Both the position numbers and the translations under genes were made by a program. A stretch of 5,604 nt of DNA from JASJBU01 sp965372385 (GTDB lineage: Bacteria; Pseudomonadota; Gammaproteobacteria; Chromatiales; Chromatiaceae). The DNA is taken from NCBI GenBank assembly GCA_965372385.1, contig CBDVCD010000238.1, positions 1 to 5,604 on the forward strand, written 5' to 3'. Below, piece by piece: positions 1-5,604 of the stretch; positions within the stretch are counted from its first letter, which is position 1; every line of letters starts with the position of its first letter. Under the pieces are notes generated by a model. That model was not told where the DNA came from. It was given only the letters and a program-made list of their open reading frames with translations, and searched no databases.

Positions 1-44
1 AGCGCAGGACCTGACTTGGGTGAATCACAACCGCATTCCGACAT
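1..44 (-). CDS. N-terminal fragment of a gene leaving the window, possibly molybdopterin molybdotransferase
   Basis: An ATG at 44-42 opens a frame with no stop up to the left edge. Only 14 codons are visible (MSECGCDSPKSGPA). A GGAG Shine-Dalgarno lies 10 bases upstream of the ATG, and the frame begins 37 bases after the moaB stop, so it fits as the next gene of the same transcript. A short cysteine-containing leader of the Cys-Gly-Cys type, next to moaB, recalls the N-termini of some gammaproteobacterial MoeA proteins, and moaB-moeA pairs are common. That is a guess from context and memory. Other proteins, such as some cation transporters, also begin this way. No domain can be seen. Confidence 0.45.
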   Translation of the reverse strand, partial: MSECGCDSPKSGPA

Positions 45-81
45 CTCTTTTAATCTCCGCTCTAGCGCATGTACCAGCTGC

Positions 82-612
82 TTAAAATTCCAGCAGCCGC
101 GGAAACATCTGGGCAAAATTGCAGGGACGGGTACGGTGATCCAGCTGATCCTTGAGAATCCGGTCCCAGCCGGTGCGACATGCCCCGGTAGAGCCGGGCA
201 GACAGAAGATCAGGGTACCGTTGGCAAGTCCCGCAACCGCTCGGGACTGGATGGAGGAGACACCAATCTCCTCCAGTGAGATGGCGCGGAAGAGTTCGCC
301 AAAGCCCTCGATGTCCTTGTCGAACAGGGGCATCACCGCTTCCGGGGTACTATCCCTGCCAGTGATGCCGGTACCTCCTGTACTGATAATGACATGCACA
401 TCCGGATCGGCAATCCAGCGGGAAAAGATGGCACGCATCGCATAGACGTCGTCCCGCACGATGACCTTATCCACCAGCCTATGGTTCGCCTCCAGAGCGC
501 GCTCCTTAAGGGTGTTGCCTGATCTGTCATCCGCTTCGGTGCGGCTGTCCGATACGGTCAGCAGCGCAATATTCAGTGGCACAAAGCCGGTGTCTTCATA
601 GTGTCCGCTCAT
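82..612 (-). CDS. moaB: MoaB, molybdenum cofactor biosynthesis protein (MogA/MoaB family)
   Basis: This 176-residue protein is about the length of E. coli MoaB (170) and matches it nearly end to end from memory. The nucleotide-binding-type start is LNIALLTVSDSR (13-24). The molybdopterin-binding loop is ISTGGTGITGRDSTPEA (76-92), where Asp87 sits at the position of a functionally important Asp in MogA. A second conserved block is FRAISLEEIGVSSIQSRAVAG (108-128, first to last), then LPGSTGACRTGW (138-149), and the tail TRPCNF (161-166) is typical of MoaB rather than MogA. The family is soluble, oligomeric and binds molybdopterin. Some members adenylylate it before molybdenum insertion, but the E. 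coli MoaB role is unclear, so the exact reaction here is unproven. The ATG at 612 is preceded by AGGA with a rather long 12-base spacing. A mobile element lies 39 bases upstream of the start and separates this gene from the gcv operon. Confidence 0.93.
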   Translation of the reverse strand: MSGHYEDTGFVPLNIALLTVSDSRTEADDRSGNTLKERALEANHRLVDKVIVRDDVYAMRAIFSRWIADPDVHVIISTGGTGITGRDSTPEAVMPLFDKDIEGFGELFRAISLEEIGVSSIQSRAVAGLANGTLIFCLPGSTGACRTGWDRILKDQLDHRTRPCNFAQMFPRLLEF

Positions 613-643
613 AACTGTTTCTGTTCCTGAGGTTCGAAGGCCT

Positions 644-651
644 TAATTGAA
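644..651. repeat. Left copy of 8-bp target-site duplication
   Basis: TAATTGAA abuts the left terminal repeat and is repeated in the same orientation at 824-831. It is AT-rich in an otherwise GC-rich region, as for elements that prefer AT-rich targets. Confidence 0.82.
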
Positions 652-676
652 GGTGATTAGCCCCATCTCTCAGCTG
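652..676. repeat. Left terminal inverted repeat of the MITE
   Basis: This 25-base arm is the exact reverse complement of 799-823. Its end nearest moaB begins GGTGATTAG. Confidence 0.93.
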
Positions 677-682
677 CGCCTC

Positions 683-784
683 GGCGGTGGGGATAGGCTG
701 CCGAAACACGCTGTAAATACGTCCGTGTACGCTCCACGGCGGCATCCATGTCGCCGAGGGTTTCGCCAACCTATCCCCATCGCC
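683..784. repeat. Internal imperfect inverted repeat and central hairpin of the MITE
   Basis: The arms 683-707 and 760-784 are complementary at 22 of 25 positions, and two of the three mismatches can be G-U pairs on one RNA strand or the other. Between them GGCGGC (738-743) pairs with GTCGCC (750-755) around an ATCCAT loop. An alternative pairing joins CCTCGGCG (679-686) with CGCCGAGG (752-759). If transcribed from either side the RNA would form a long rod-like hairpin. Confidence 0.75.
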
Positions 785-798
785 CTTTCGTGGGATAT

Positions 799-823
799 CA
801 GCTGAGAGATGGGGCTAATCACC
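799..823. repeat. Right terminal inverted repeat of the MITE
   Basis: This 25-base arm is the exact reverse complement of 652-676. The two arms are separated by 122 bases. Confidence 0.93.
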
Positions 824-831
824 TAATTGAA
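824..831. repeat. Right copy of 8-bp target-site duplication
   Basis: TAATTGAA abuts the right terminal repeat and is identical to 644-651. The lack of any mismatch suggests a fairly recent insertion. Confidence 0.82.
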
Positions 832-840
832 TATGTCGTC

Positions 841-869
841 GAAAACCCGCTTCAAGCACCCGGCTTGAA
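841..869 (-). terminator. Weak candidate terminator hairpin at the end of gcvPB
   Basis: On the minus strand TTCAAGC (869-863) pairs with GCTTGAA (857-851) around a 5-base loop, and a TTTT tract follows after five bases (845-842). The stem overlaps the gcvPB stop codon and is AT-rich, and the T tract is short and displaced. It could equally be chance. I see no better terminator between gcvPB and the mobile element. Confidence 0.2.
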
Positions 870-2303
870 TGCCAGATCCAGATCCCGCGCCGCCCGTACA
901 TCGTCGAGCCGCTTCACCGGCAGACTATGGGGCGCCTGCCTGACCCGCTCGGGATCGGTTTCAGCCTCCTGCTGAATCGACGTCATTACCTCGATAAAGC
1001 GGTCCAAATCCTCTTTCGCCTCGGTCTCCGTAGGTTCGATGAGCAGACACTCCGGCACCAGCAAGGGGAAATAGGTGGTAGGTGCATGCACGCCATAGTC
1101 GAGCATGCGCTTGGCGAAGTCCATGGTATTCACTTCCAACTCCTTGGCCTGTTTCTTCAGGGTCAGAATAAACTCATGGCTGGCCCTGCGCTCAGGATAG
1201 GCGGCCTGGAATCCCGCCTGCATCAGCTTCTTGAGTAGGTAATTGGCATTCAGGGTAGAGAATTCCGCCACCCGTGGCATACCCTCACGGCCCAGCAGCC
1301 GGGCGTAGATATAGGCCCGCAACAGCACCCCTGCATTGCCGGCGAAGGCGGTCAGACGACCGATAGAATCCGCACGCTCCTTCTCCGTCAGCCAGCTGTA
1401 GTCGCTGCCATCGAATGCCACCATGGGAACCGGCAGGAAGGGTTCCAAGCGCTTGCTCACACCCACGGGGCCCGCGCCCGGACCACCCCCCCCATGCGGG
1501 GTCGAGAAGGTCTTGTGGAGATTCATATGGATCACATCGAAGCCCATATCGCCGGGTCGCACCTTGCCCAGAATCGCATTCAGATTGGCGCCATCGTAAT
1601 AGAGCAGCCCCCCCGCATCATGCACCAATCCAGCGATCTCCTTGATACGGCGTTCGAACACACCAACCGTGGAGGGATTGGTCAACATGATACCGGCGGT
1701 CTGTGGGCCCACTACCTGCCTCAGCGCCTCCACATCGATGTCGCCATTACTCGCGGTCGGGATCTCCCGTACCTTGTATCCACACATCACCGCGGAGGCG
1801 GGATTGGTGCCATGTGCCGCATCGGGCACCAGGATCTCACTGCGCGCACTGTCCCCACGGGCATCATGATAGGCGCGGATCATCGCCACCCCGGCAAACT
1901 CACCCTGGGCACCCGCCGCCGGCGAGAGGGAGACCGCATGCATCCCGGTCAGCTCCTTGAGGATCTCCTGCAGTTCATGCATACAAGCCATGAAGCCCTG
2001 ACTGTGGGTGTCCGGCGCCAGAGGATGGCGCGACACAAACCCGGGCAGGGAGGCCAGACTGTTGCCGGCCCGCGGATTGTATTTCATGGTACAGGAACCC
2101 AGGGGATAGAACTGGGTGTCGATGGAGAAGTTCTTCTGCGACAGGCGGGTATAGTGGCGCACCGTCTGCATCTCGGAGACCTCCGGCAGAGCGGCGGGCT
2201 GCTTGCGTCGCAGTGAGAGCGGGATGGCATCGAGTTCGGCCATGGTCAAGGGCGCCTGCGCGCTGGCGCGGCGACCCTTGCGTGAGTGTTCGTAGATCAA
2301 CAT
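852..2303 (-). CDS. gcvPB: Glycine dehydrogenase (decarboxylating) subunit 2 (P-protein, C-terminal half)
   Basis: This is the PLP-binding subunit of the split glycine decarboxylase. With GcvPA it decarboxylates glycine and transfers the aminomethyl group to the lipoyl arm of GcvH. The 483 residues are normal for the family. Landmarks are [13 protein letters not shown] (65-77), [11 protein letters not shown] (161-171), [10 protein letters not shown] (208-217), [10 protein letters not shown] (235-244), and [18 protein letters not shown] (259-276), in which Lys264 is the expected PLP Schiff-base lysine. The C-terminal domain contains [15 protein letters not shown] (404-418) and IEPTETE (422-428). 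The ATG at 2303 has an AAAGG Shine-Dalgarno (2314-2310) six bases upstream. The 73-base gap from gcvPA is the widest inside the operon between structural genes and shows no convincing promoter or terminator. It is the last gcv gene here. Confidence 0.97.
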   Translation of the reverse strand: MLIYEHSRKGRRASAQAPLTMAELDAIPLSLRRKQPAALPEVSEMQTVRHYTRLSQKNFSIDTQFYPLGSCTMKYNPRAGNSLASLPGFVSRHPLAPDTHSQGFMACMHELQEILKELTGMHAVSLSPAAGAQGEFAGVAMIRAYHDARGDSARSEILVPDAAHGTNPASAVMCGYKVREIPTASNGDIDVEALRQVVGPQTAGIMLTNPSTVGVFERRIKEIAGLVHDAGGLLYYDGANLNAILGKVRPGDMGFDVIHMNLHKTFSTPHGGGGPGAGPVGVSKRLEPFLPVPMVAFDGSDYSWLTEKERADSIGRLTAFAGNAGVLLRAYIYARLLGREGMPRVAEFSTLNANYLLKKLMQAGFQAAYPERRASHEFILTLKKQAKELEVNTMDFAKRMLDYGVHAPTTYFPLLVPECLLIEPTETEAKEDLDRFIEVMTSIQQEAETDPERVRQAPHSLPVKRLDDVRAARDLDLAFKPGA

Positions 2304-2376
2304 GATGAACCTTTGGCTCCGGCCTCAGCCGAATGAATAATACCGGGTGATTTAGCAATAGACGACATGGGCCCAA

Positions 2377-3774
2377 CTACCAGTCGGGTTTGAGCTGGCA
2401 GGGGGTCTTCATCTGGGCCTGGATCACCCGCTCCAGTTTGCCCCGATAATTTTCGATGTCCGTCTCGTCACGTAATTCGGTGGCGCAGACTAAAATCGCA
2501 TCCCCCAGTTCCGGGTACTCCTCGCTCAGATCGTAGCCACCCAGAACATTGTGCGCAGCCAGGGAGCGCAAGGCATCCTGTGACTTCAATGGCAGGCGAA
2601 TCACCTTTTCGTGAAATACCGGGCCACTGAACACCGATGCCACTTCCGGCAGGCTGCAGAGCGCCTGGGTCAGCTCACGGGTATTGGCGAGACAGGCGGC
2701 GGCCACCCTTGCGAGCCCTTCGGCCCCCAGCAGTGCCATATGGATGGTGGCGGCGGTCACCACCAGGCCCTGATTGGTGCAGATATTGGAGGTCGCCTTG
2801 GAGCGGCGGATATGCTGCTCCCGGGCCTGCAGGGTGAGAGTGTAACCCGCGTTGCCATCCAGATCCACGGTGCGTCCGATGATACGTCCCGGCATCTGCC
2901 GCACCAGTTTCTGGGTAGCACAGAGGAAGCCGAAGTAGGGCCCGCCGGAGGCCAGCGGTGCACCCAGCGGCTGGCCCTCCCCACAACAGATGTCCGCTCC
3001 TTGTACGCCCCATTCACCCGGCGGTTGCAGGACTGCCAAGGCAACCGGATTGACCACCGCGATCGCCAGCATCTGATTGGCGTGGGTCCAATCGGTGAGT
3101 TCATCCACCGCTTCCAGCACCCCGAAAAAGTTGGGCTGTGGGATCACCAGTGCCGCATAGTCCTCACCGGCATACTGCGCCAAGACAGCGAGATCGGTCT
3201 GGCCCGTCTCCGTATTGAACGGCACCTCCACCAGCTCGATGCCCTGATTGCGAACGATGCTCTCAGTGACCTTGCGGTAGGCCGGGTTCAGATTGCGGGG
3301 TACCAGGATCCGTTTCGATTTCGACTTGCGGTTGGCCCGCACCGCCATCAGTACCGCCTCCGCCAGCGCCGAGGCACCGTCATAGAGAGAGGCGTTCGAG
3401 ACATCCATGACGGTGAGGGCCGTCATCATCGACTGATATTCGTAGAGCAGCTGCAGGGTACCCTGGCTGGCCTCCGCCTGATAGGGGGTGTAGGCAGTGT
3501 AGTACTCCCCCCGGGTGGCCAGTTGCCAGACCGCCGCGGGTATATGATGGTCGTAGGCCCCGGCGCCAATAAAGCAGAGGGGCTGGCCATCCTCCCGGGC
3601 GCGGGACTGCATCAGACGAGTGACCTCCATCTCCGACATGCCGCAGGGAATCTGCTCTAAACTGCCGCAACGCAGCTCCTGAGGGATCTCGTCAAACAGG
3701 GCTTCGATGTCGGCAACCCCAATGGCTGCCAGCATCTCACGGATATCGTCTTCTGTGTGGGGAATAAAAGGCAT
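2377..3774 (-). CDS. gcvPA: Glycine dehydrogenase (decarboxylating) subunit 1 (P-protein, N-terminal half)
   Basis: This is the partner subunit of GcvPB in the two-gene form of the P-protein, which works as a heterotetramer in the family. The 465 residues are slightly above the usual size of about 450. Family blocks are [15 protein letters not shown] (68-82), [17 protein letters not shown] (92-108), the segment from 112 to 140 ending [22 protein letters not shown] (277-284), and [11 protein letters not shown] (292-302). These are followed by [15 protein letters not shown] (310-324) and [10 protein letters not shown] (326-335). The N-terminus [10 protein letters not shown] with an IREML helix is typical, which supports the ATG at 3774. 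The ribosome-binding site is weak (AGAG just upstream), and the frame starts 12 bases after the gcvH stop, so translational coupling is likely. It ends with TAG. Confidence 0.97.
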   Translation of the reverse strand: MPFIPHTEDDIREMLAAIGVADIEALFDEIPQELRCGSLEQIPCGMSEMEVTRLMQSRAREDGQPLCFIGAGAYDHHIPAAVWQLATRGEYYTAYTPYQAEASQGTLQLLYEYQSMMTALTVMDVSNASLYDGASALAEAVLMAVRANRKSKSKRILVPRNLNPAYRKVTESIVRNQGIELVEVPFNTETGQTDLAVLAQYAGEDYAALVIPQPNFFGVLEAVDELTDWTHANQMLAIAVVNPVALAVLQPPGEWGVQGADICCGEGQPLGAPLASGGPYFGFLCATQKLVRQMPGRIIGRTVDLDGNAGYTLTLQAREQHIRRSKATSNICTNQGLVVTAATIHMALLGAEGLARVAAACLANTRELTQALCSLPEVASVFSGPVFHEKVIRLPLKSQDALRSLAAHNVLGGYDLSEEYPELGDAILVCATELRDETDIENYRGKLERVIQAQMKTPCQLKPDW

Positions 3775-3786
3775 GTTACTCTGAGG

Positions 3787-4179
3787 TCAATCTTCTTCCG
3801 CGATCATCGCATCATAACCATCCGCGTCGAGCAGGCCGTTCAGCTCCGCCACATTCGACAGCTTCACCCTGAAGATCCAGCCTTCGCCAAAGGCATCTTC
3901 GTTGATCATTTCAGGGGCATCGGCCAGTGCCTCGTTGATCGCCACCACCTCGCCGGATAGCGGACTGTAGATATCGGATGCCGCCTTCACCGACTCCACC
4001 ACTGCGCAGTCACTCCCGGCCTCGACCGCATCCCCCACCTCGGGGATATCGACGAACACCAGATCACCCAGCATCTCCTGGGCATGGTCGGTAATGCCGA
4101 TGGTGGCGGTGCCATCACCCTCGTCTTTCACCCACTCGTGGGATTTCGCGTAACGCAGTTCAGTTGGTGTATCACTCAT
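3787..4179 (-). CDS. gcvH: Glycine cleavage system H protein (lipoyl carrier)
   Basis: GcvH is the mobile lipoylated carrier that shuttles the aminomethyl group from the P-protein to GcvT and is reoxidised by dihydrolipoyl dehydrogenase. From the ATG at 4179 it has 130 residues, the normal family length. It begins [17 protein letters not shown], with the characteristic SHEWV. The lipoyl-attachment motif is [17 protein letters not shown] (60-76), with Lys65 as the modified residue. It continues with GEVVAIN (76-82) and the GEGWIFRV stretch (98-105). The frame can be extended to a TTG at 4209, but AAGGA (4192-4188) lies eight bases before the ATG and the longer N-terminus is not conserved, so the ATG is chosen. 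It lies 40 bases after gcvT and 12 bases before gcvPA. Confidence 0.97.
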   Translation of the reverse strand: MSDTPTELRYAKSHEWVKDEGDGTATIGITDHAQEMLGDLVFVDIPEVGDAVEAGSDCAVVESVKAASDIYSPLSGEVVAINEALADAPEMINEDAFGEGWIFRVKLSNVAELNGLLDADGYDAMIAEED

Positions 4180-4219
4180 TGTTGGTTTCCTTGGTTGCTG
4201 GATGCTCAAACTCAGAATT

Positions 4220-5365
4220 CTATACCTTTATGCAGGCCTTGCCATTTCGCACAAAAGGGGGCTTCACCACAAGGGCGGCAAGCCGCTTGCCACGGATCTC
4301 CACCTCACAGCCCTCGCCGATATCGGCTTTCACCCGGGCTAAGGCAATGGAGCGCTCCAGGGTGGGCGAAAAACCACCGGAGGTGATCTCCCCCATCTCC
4401 TCATCCCCGGAAAAAATCTTCAAATGATCACGTAAAACACCCCGTCCGGTGAGCAGCAGGCCGACGAATCGCCGTCTGGCCGGATCGTTGCGTTGCGCCT
4501 CCAGCAGCTCCCGACCGATGAACTGCCGATCCTCCGGTTCCCAGGCAACGGTCCAGGTAAGGCCTGACTCCAGGGGTGAAATCTCTTCGTCCATGTCAGA
4601 ACCATAGAGATTCATGCCCGCCTCCAGACGCAGGGTATCACGGGCACCCAGACCACAGGGAGCAACCCCCGCGCCAGCCAGCGCCTGCCAGAAGCCGTCC
4701 GCCTCAGTCGCCGGCAGCATGATCTCGAAGCCGTCTTCACCGGTATAGCCGGTGCGGGCAAGGAACCAGTCGCCCTCCGCTACCGCGCTGAAGGGTTTGA
4801 GCTCCGCACCGGGCGCCCGCAGCCCAGCGGAAAGCAGCGGCAGCGTCTTGGCGCGGGCGTTGGGACCCTGCACCGCGATCATCGCCAGGTCCCGCCGCGG
4901 GATGATCTTAAGCTCGAATCCTGCCTGCTGCTTTGTCAGCCAGGCAAGATCCTTATCCGTGGTGCCGGCATTCACCACCATGCGGTACCAGTCGCCCGAC
5001 AGGGAAGTGGAAGTGTCGTGGGAGGCAGGACGCTGGGAACGACCGTCCCGCAGATAGTAGACGATCAGGTCATCGATCACCCCGCCCTGCTCGTTGAGCA
5101 TGCAGGAGTAGAGGGCCTTGCCGGAAACCTTCAGACGCTCCACATCGTTGGCCAGCAGACGACGCAGATAGGGCCGCGCATCCTCCCCTATCAGATCCAC
5201 AACGGTCATGTGCGAGACATCGAACATCCCGGCGTCACGGCGCACCTGATGGTGCTCCTCCAGTTGGGAGCCGTAGTGCAACGGCATGTCCCAGCCGCCG
5301 AAGGGTACCATCCGGCCACCCATGGCCTGGTGTGTCTCATACAGAACTGTCTGCTTACCCATCAT
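4220..5365 (-). CDS. gcvT: Aminomethyltransferase (glycine cleavage T protein)
   Basis: GcvT releases ammonia from aminomethyl-lipoyl-GcvH and gives 5,10-methylenetetrahydrofolate. Signature blocks are [14 protein letters not shown] (19-32), MFDVSHM (47-53) and [11 protein letters not shown] (94-104), which holds the Asp pair containing the catalytic Asp of the family (98/99). Further on are MIAVQGPNA (162-170), [14 protein letters not shown] (203-216), and [17 protein letters not shown] (239-255) with the following [15 protein letters not shown] (257-271). The C-terminal barrel contains [12 protein letters not shown] (325-336). It has 381 residues against about 364 in E. coli, and the excess is mostly an insertion of about 17 residues near 107-124. 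ATG codons at 5365 and 5362 are adjacent, and a GAGAG Shine-Dalgarno (5376-5372) serves either one. It is the first gene after the riboswitch. Confidence 0.97.
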   Translation of the reverse strand: MMGKQTVLYETHQAMGGRMVPFGGWDMPLHYGSQLEEHHQVRRDAGMFDVSHMTVVDLIGEDARPYLRRLLANDVERLKVSGKALYSCMLNEQGGVIDDLIVYYLRDGRSQRPASHDTSTSLSGDWYRMVVNAGTTDKDLAWLTKQQAGFELKIIPRRDLAMIAVQGPNARAKTLPLLSAGLRAPGAELKPFSAVAEGDWFLARTGYTGEDGFEIMLPATEADGFWQALAGAGVAPCGLGARDTLRLEAGMNLYGSDMDEEISPLESGLTWTVAWEPEDRQFIGRELLEAQRNDPARRRFVGLLLTGRGVLRDHLKIFSGDEEMGEITSGGFSPTLERSIALARVKADIGEGCEVEIRGKRLAALVVKPPFVRNGKACIKV

Positions 5366-5368
5366 AGA

Positions 5369-5377
5369 AAACTCTCA
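5369..5377 (-). promoter_or_regulatory. gcvT Shine-Dalgarno region complementary to the aptamer core
   Basis: TGAGAGTTT (5377-5369) contains the GAGAG that serves as the gcvT ribosome-binding site, six bases from the first ATG. It is the exact reverse complement of AAACTCTCA (5450-5442) in aptamer 2. The paired bases would enclose the terminator hairpin. That the site is the RBS is well supported by position, whereas the sequestering role is inference. Confidence 0.6.
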
Positions 5378-5389
5378 TTTGTTAAACGC

Positions 5390-5426
5390 AAAAAGGCGGC
5401 GCGGGGCATCTCTGCCCCGTGCCGCC
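5390..5426 (-). terminator. Intrinsic terminator between the glycine riboswitch and gcvT
   Basis: GGCGGC (5426-5421) pairs with GCCGCC (5400-5395). After one A-C mismatch CGGGGCA (5419-5413) pairs with TGCCCCG (5408-5402), capped by GAGA. TTTTT (5394-5390) follows at once. Thirteen base pairs, almost all G-C, with a U tract make a strong Rho-independent terminator, which is the likely expression platform. Its base begins only one base after the aptamer 2 P1 stem without overlapping it. Confidence 0.9.
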
Positions 5427-5427
5427 C

Positions 5428-5509
5428 CTCTGTCCAAAACCTGAGAGTTTGCAGCTGGTCAGTGACCCGCTCCTGCCCCGTCGGTGGGTCTGATGACCGC
5501 TCTCCAGAG
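5428..5509 (-). promoter_or_regulatory. Glycine aptamer 2, complete
   Basis: P1 pairs CTCT (5509-5506) with AGAG (5431-5428). GGAGAG follows directly. A hairpin GGTC-ATCA-GACC (5498-5487) forms one arm, then comes the conserved CACCGACGGGGCA (5486-5474), which differs by one base (A to C) from the usual CCGAAGG. Another hairpin GGTC-ACT-GACC (5467-5457) caps the next arm. ACTCTCAGG (5448-5440) and GGAC (5435-5432) close the core. The two arms carry the same GGTC/GACC stem sequences, so some mispairing between them is possible. Confidence 0.93.
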
Positions 5510-5565
5510 TCGACCCAAGCATGCAATTACTTTCGCAACACTCTATACCAGCTTATGCTCTACCT
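5510..5565 (-). other. Long structured linker between the two glycine aptamers
   Basis: From the last base of GGAC in aptamer 1 (5571) to the P1 of aptamer 2 (5509) there are 61 bases, part of which must be the 3' strand of aptamer 1's P1. Within it AGCAT (5559-5555) pairs with ATGCT (5522-5518). A small hairpin TTGC-GAAA-GTAA (5538-5527) has a GNRA tetraloop. Typical tandem glycine riboswitches have a much shorter linker, such as that of Vibrio cholerae from memory. Confidence 0.55.
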
Positions 5566-5604
5566 CCGCGGTCCTTTAACCTGAGCGATTCCGGGCGGGA
5601 TTGC
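5566..5604 (-). promoter_or_regulatory. Glycine aptamer 1, 3' half only
   Basis: Read on the minus strand from 5604, GCAA is followed by a short pyrimidine/purine stem segment. Then come GCTCAGG (5585-5579) and AAAGGAC (5577-5571), the conserved 3' half of a glycine aptamer. GCTCAGG replaces the more usual CTCTCAGG by one base. The 5' strand of P1 and the GGAGA-type core would be beyond 5604, so whether this aptamer is intact or degenerate cannot be judged. Confidence 0.75.

Larger units (their letters stand above)
652..823. mobile_element. 172-bp non-autonomous element with terminal inverted repeats (MITE)
   Basis: The ends are perfect 25-bp inverted repeats (652-676 and 799-823) beginning GGTGATTAGCCCC. 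They are flanked by a perfect 8-bp direct repeat, TAATTGAA, at 644-651 and 824-831, as expected of a target-site duplication. Inside, a second inverted repeat (683-707 with 760-784) matches at 22 of 25 positions. A small central hairpin (738-743 with 750-755) completes a structure that could fold almost end to end. No credible gene lies inside, so a transposase would have to act in trans. GG termini with an 8-bp duplication would fit IS families such as ISL3, IS1595 or IS256, but the family cannot be fixed from this copy. A651 and T824 are also complementary, so the boundary could instead be a 26-bp repeat with a 6-bp duplication. Confidence 0.88.
5390..5604 (-). promoter_or_regulatory. Tandem glycine riboswitch leader of the gcv operon (5' end beyond the window)
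   Basis: The leader upstream of gcvT carries two glycine-aptamer signatures in the sense of transcription, then an intrinsic terminator. The first has GCAA at the very edge, GCTCAGG and AAAGGAC. The second has CTCTGGAGAG, CACCGACGGGGCA, ACTCTCAGG and GGACAGAG. These match the conserved core of gcvT-type glycine riboswitches. Glycine normally turns such operons on so that excess glycine is degraded. The promoter and the 5' half of aptamer 1 lie beyond the right edge. Confidence 0.93.

Noticed and set aside
652..823. The inverted repeat as an ordinary bidirectional terminator for gcv
   Set aside because: The arms are 122 bases apart, no U tract follows on either strand, and the flanking 8-bp direct repeats point to transposition. 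It may still affect RNA ends secondarily.
748..975. A 75-codon plus-strand frame starting in the MITE
   Set aside because: Half of it is antisense to gcvPB, it crosses the element's end and target duplication, and its translation shows no transposase feature.
1494..2216. A 240-codon open frame on the plus strand
   Set aside because: It is antisense to the most conserved part of gcvPB, including the PLP-lysine motif, and has no recognisable domain.
2304..2376. Possible promoter or attenuator in the gcvPA-gcvPB gap
   Set aside because: Only a 4-bp GGCT/AGCC hairpin without a U tract and no paired -35/-10 boxes are visible, so I see only the gcvPB RBS there.
2611..3660. A 349-codon open frame on the plus strand
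   Set aside because: It lies wholly antisense to gcvPA, whose protein is conserved throughout. Its translation resembles no family I recognise and is rich in His, Arg and Gly, as expected of a reverse-frame shadow in GC-rich DNA.
4180..4209. A TTG start giving GcvH ten extra N-terminal residues
   Set aside because: The ATG at 4179 has a good AAGGA at eight bases and gives the usual family length and N-terminus.
5018..5584. A 188-codon open frame on the plus strand across the gcvT start and the riboswitch
   Set aside because: It runs antisense through gcvT and both structured RNA elements, so it cannot be a conserved gene.

Overview
The window is a nearly complete glycine-cleavage (gcv) operon read right to left on the minus strand, followed by a short non-coding mobile element and a molybdenum-cofactor gene. 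The proteins look gammaproteobacterial: MoaB is close to the E. coli protein along its whole length, and GcvT and GcvH are of proteobacterial type. The P-protein is split into two subunits (GcvPA and GcvPB), unlike the single long chain of E. coli. A tandem glycine riboswitch plus the order T-H-PA-PB would suit a Chromatiales-like or sulfur-oxidising gammaproteobacterium, but that placement is inference. The DNA is moderately GC-rich.

Right end (about 5369-5604, minus strand): a glycine riboswitch leader. The 3' part of a first aptamer runs in from the window edge. It is followed by an unusually long linker with its own small hairpin, a complete second aptamer (5509-5428), a strong intrinsic terminator (5426-5390) and the gcvT ribosome-binding site. 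Nine bases of the second aptamer's conserved core are perfectly complementary to the gcvT Shine-Dalgarno region, which suggests a second, translational layer of control.

Middle (852-5365): gcvT, gcvH, gcvPA and gcvPB, all on the minus strand, with gaps of 40, 12 and 73 bases. GcvPA/GcvPB decarboxylate glycine and load the aminomethyl group onto the lipoyl arm of GcvH. GcvT passes the one-carbon unit to tetrahydrofolate and releases ammonia. The fourth component, dihydrolipoyl dehydrogenase (L-protein), is not here and is normally shared with other complexes. The gcvT product carries an insertion of about 17 residues.

Left end (1-851): a 172-bp non-coding element (652-823) with perfect 25-bp terminal inverted repeats and a perfect 8-bp target duplication sits between gcvPB and moaB. 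It has the signature of a MITE. moaB (82-612) follows, and then the first 14 codons of another minus-strand gene leave the window. That gene may be moeA, on weak evidence.

Most of the window is a conserved housekeeping operon. The novel parts are the MITE and the leader architecture: the long inter-aptamer linker, the aptamer-to-SD complementarity, and a terminator that does not overlap the aptamer's P1 stem.
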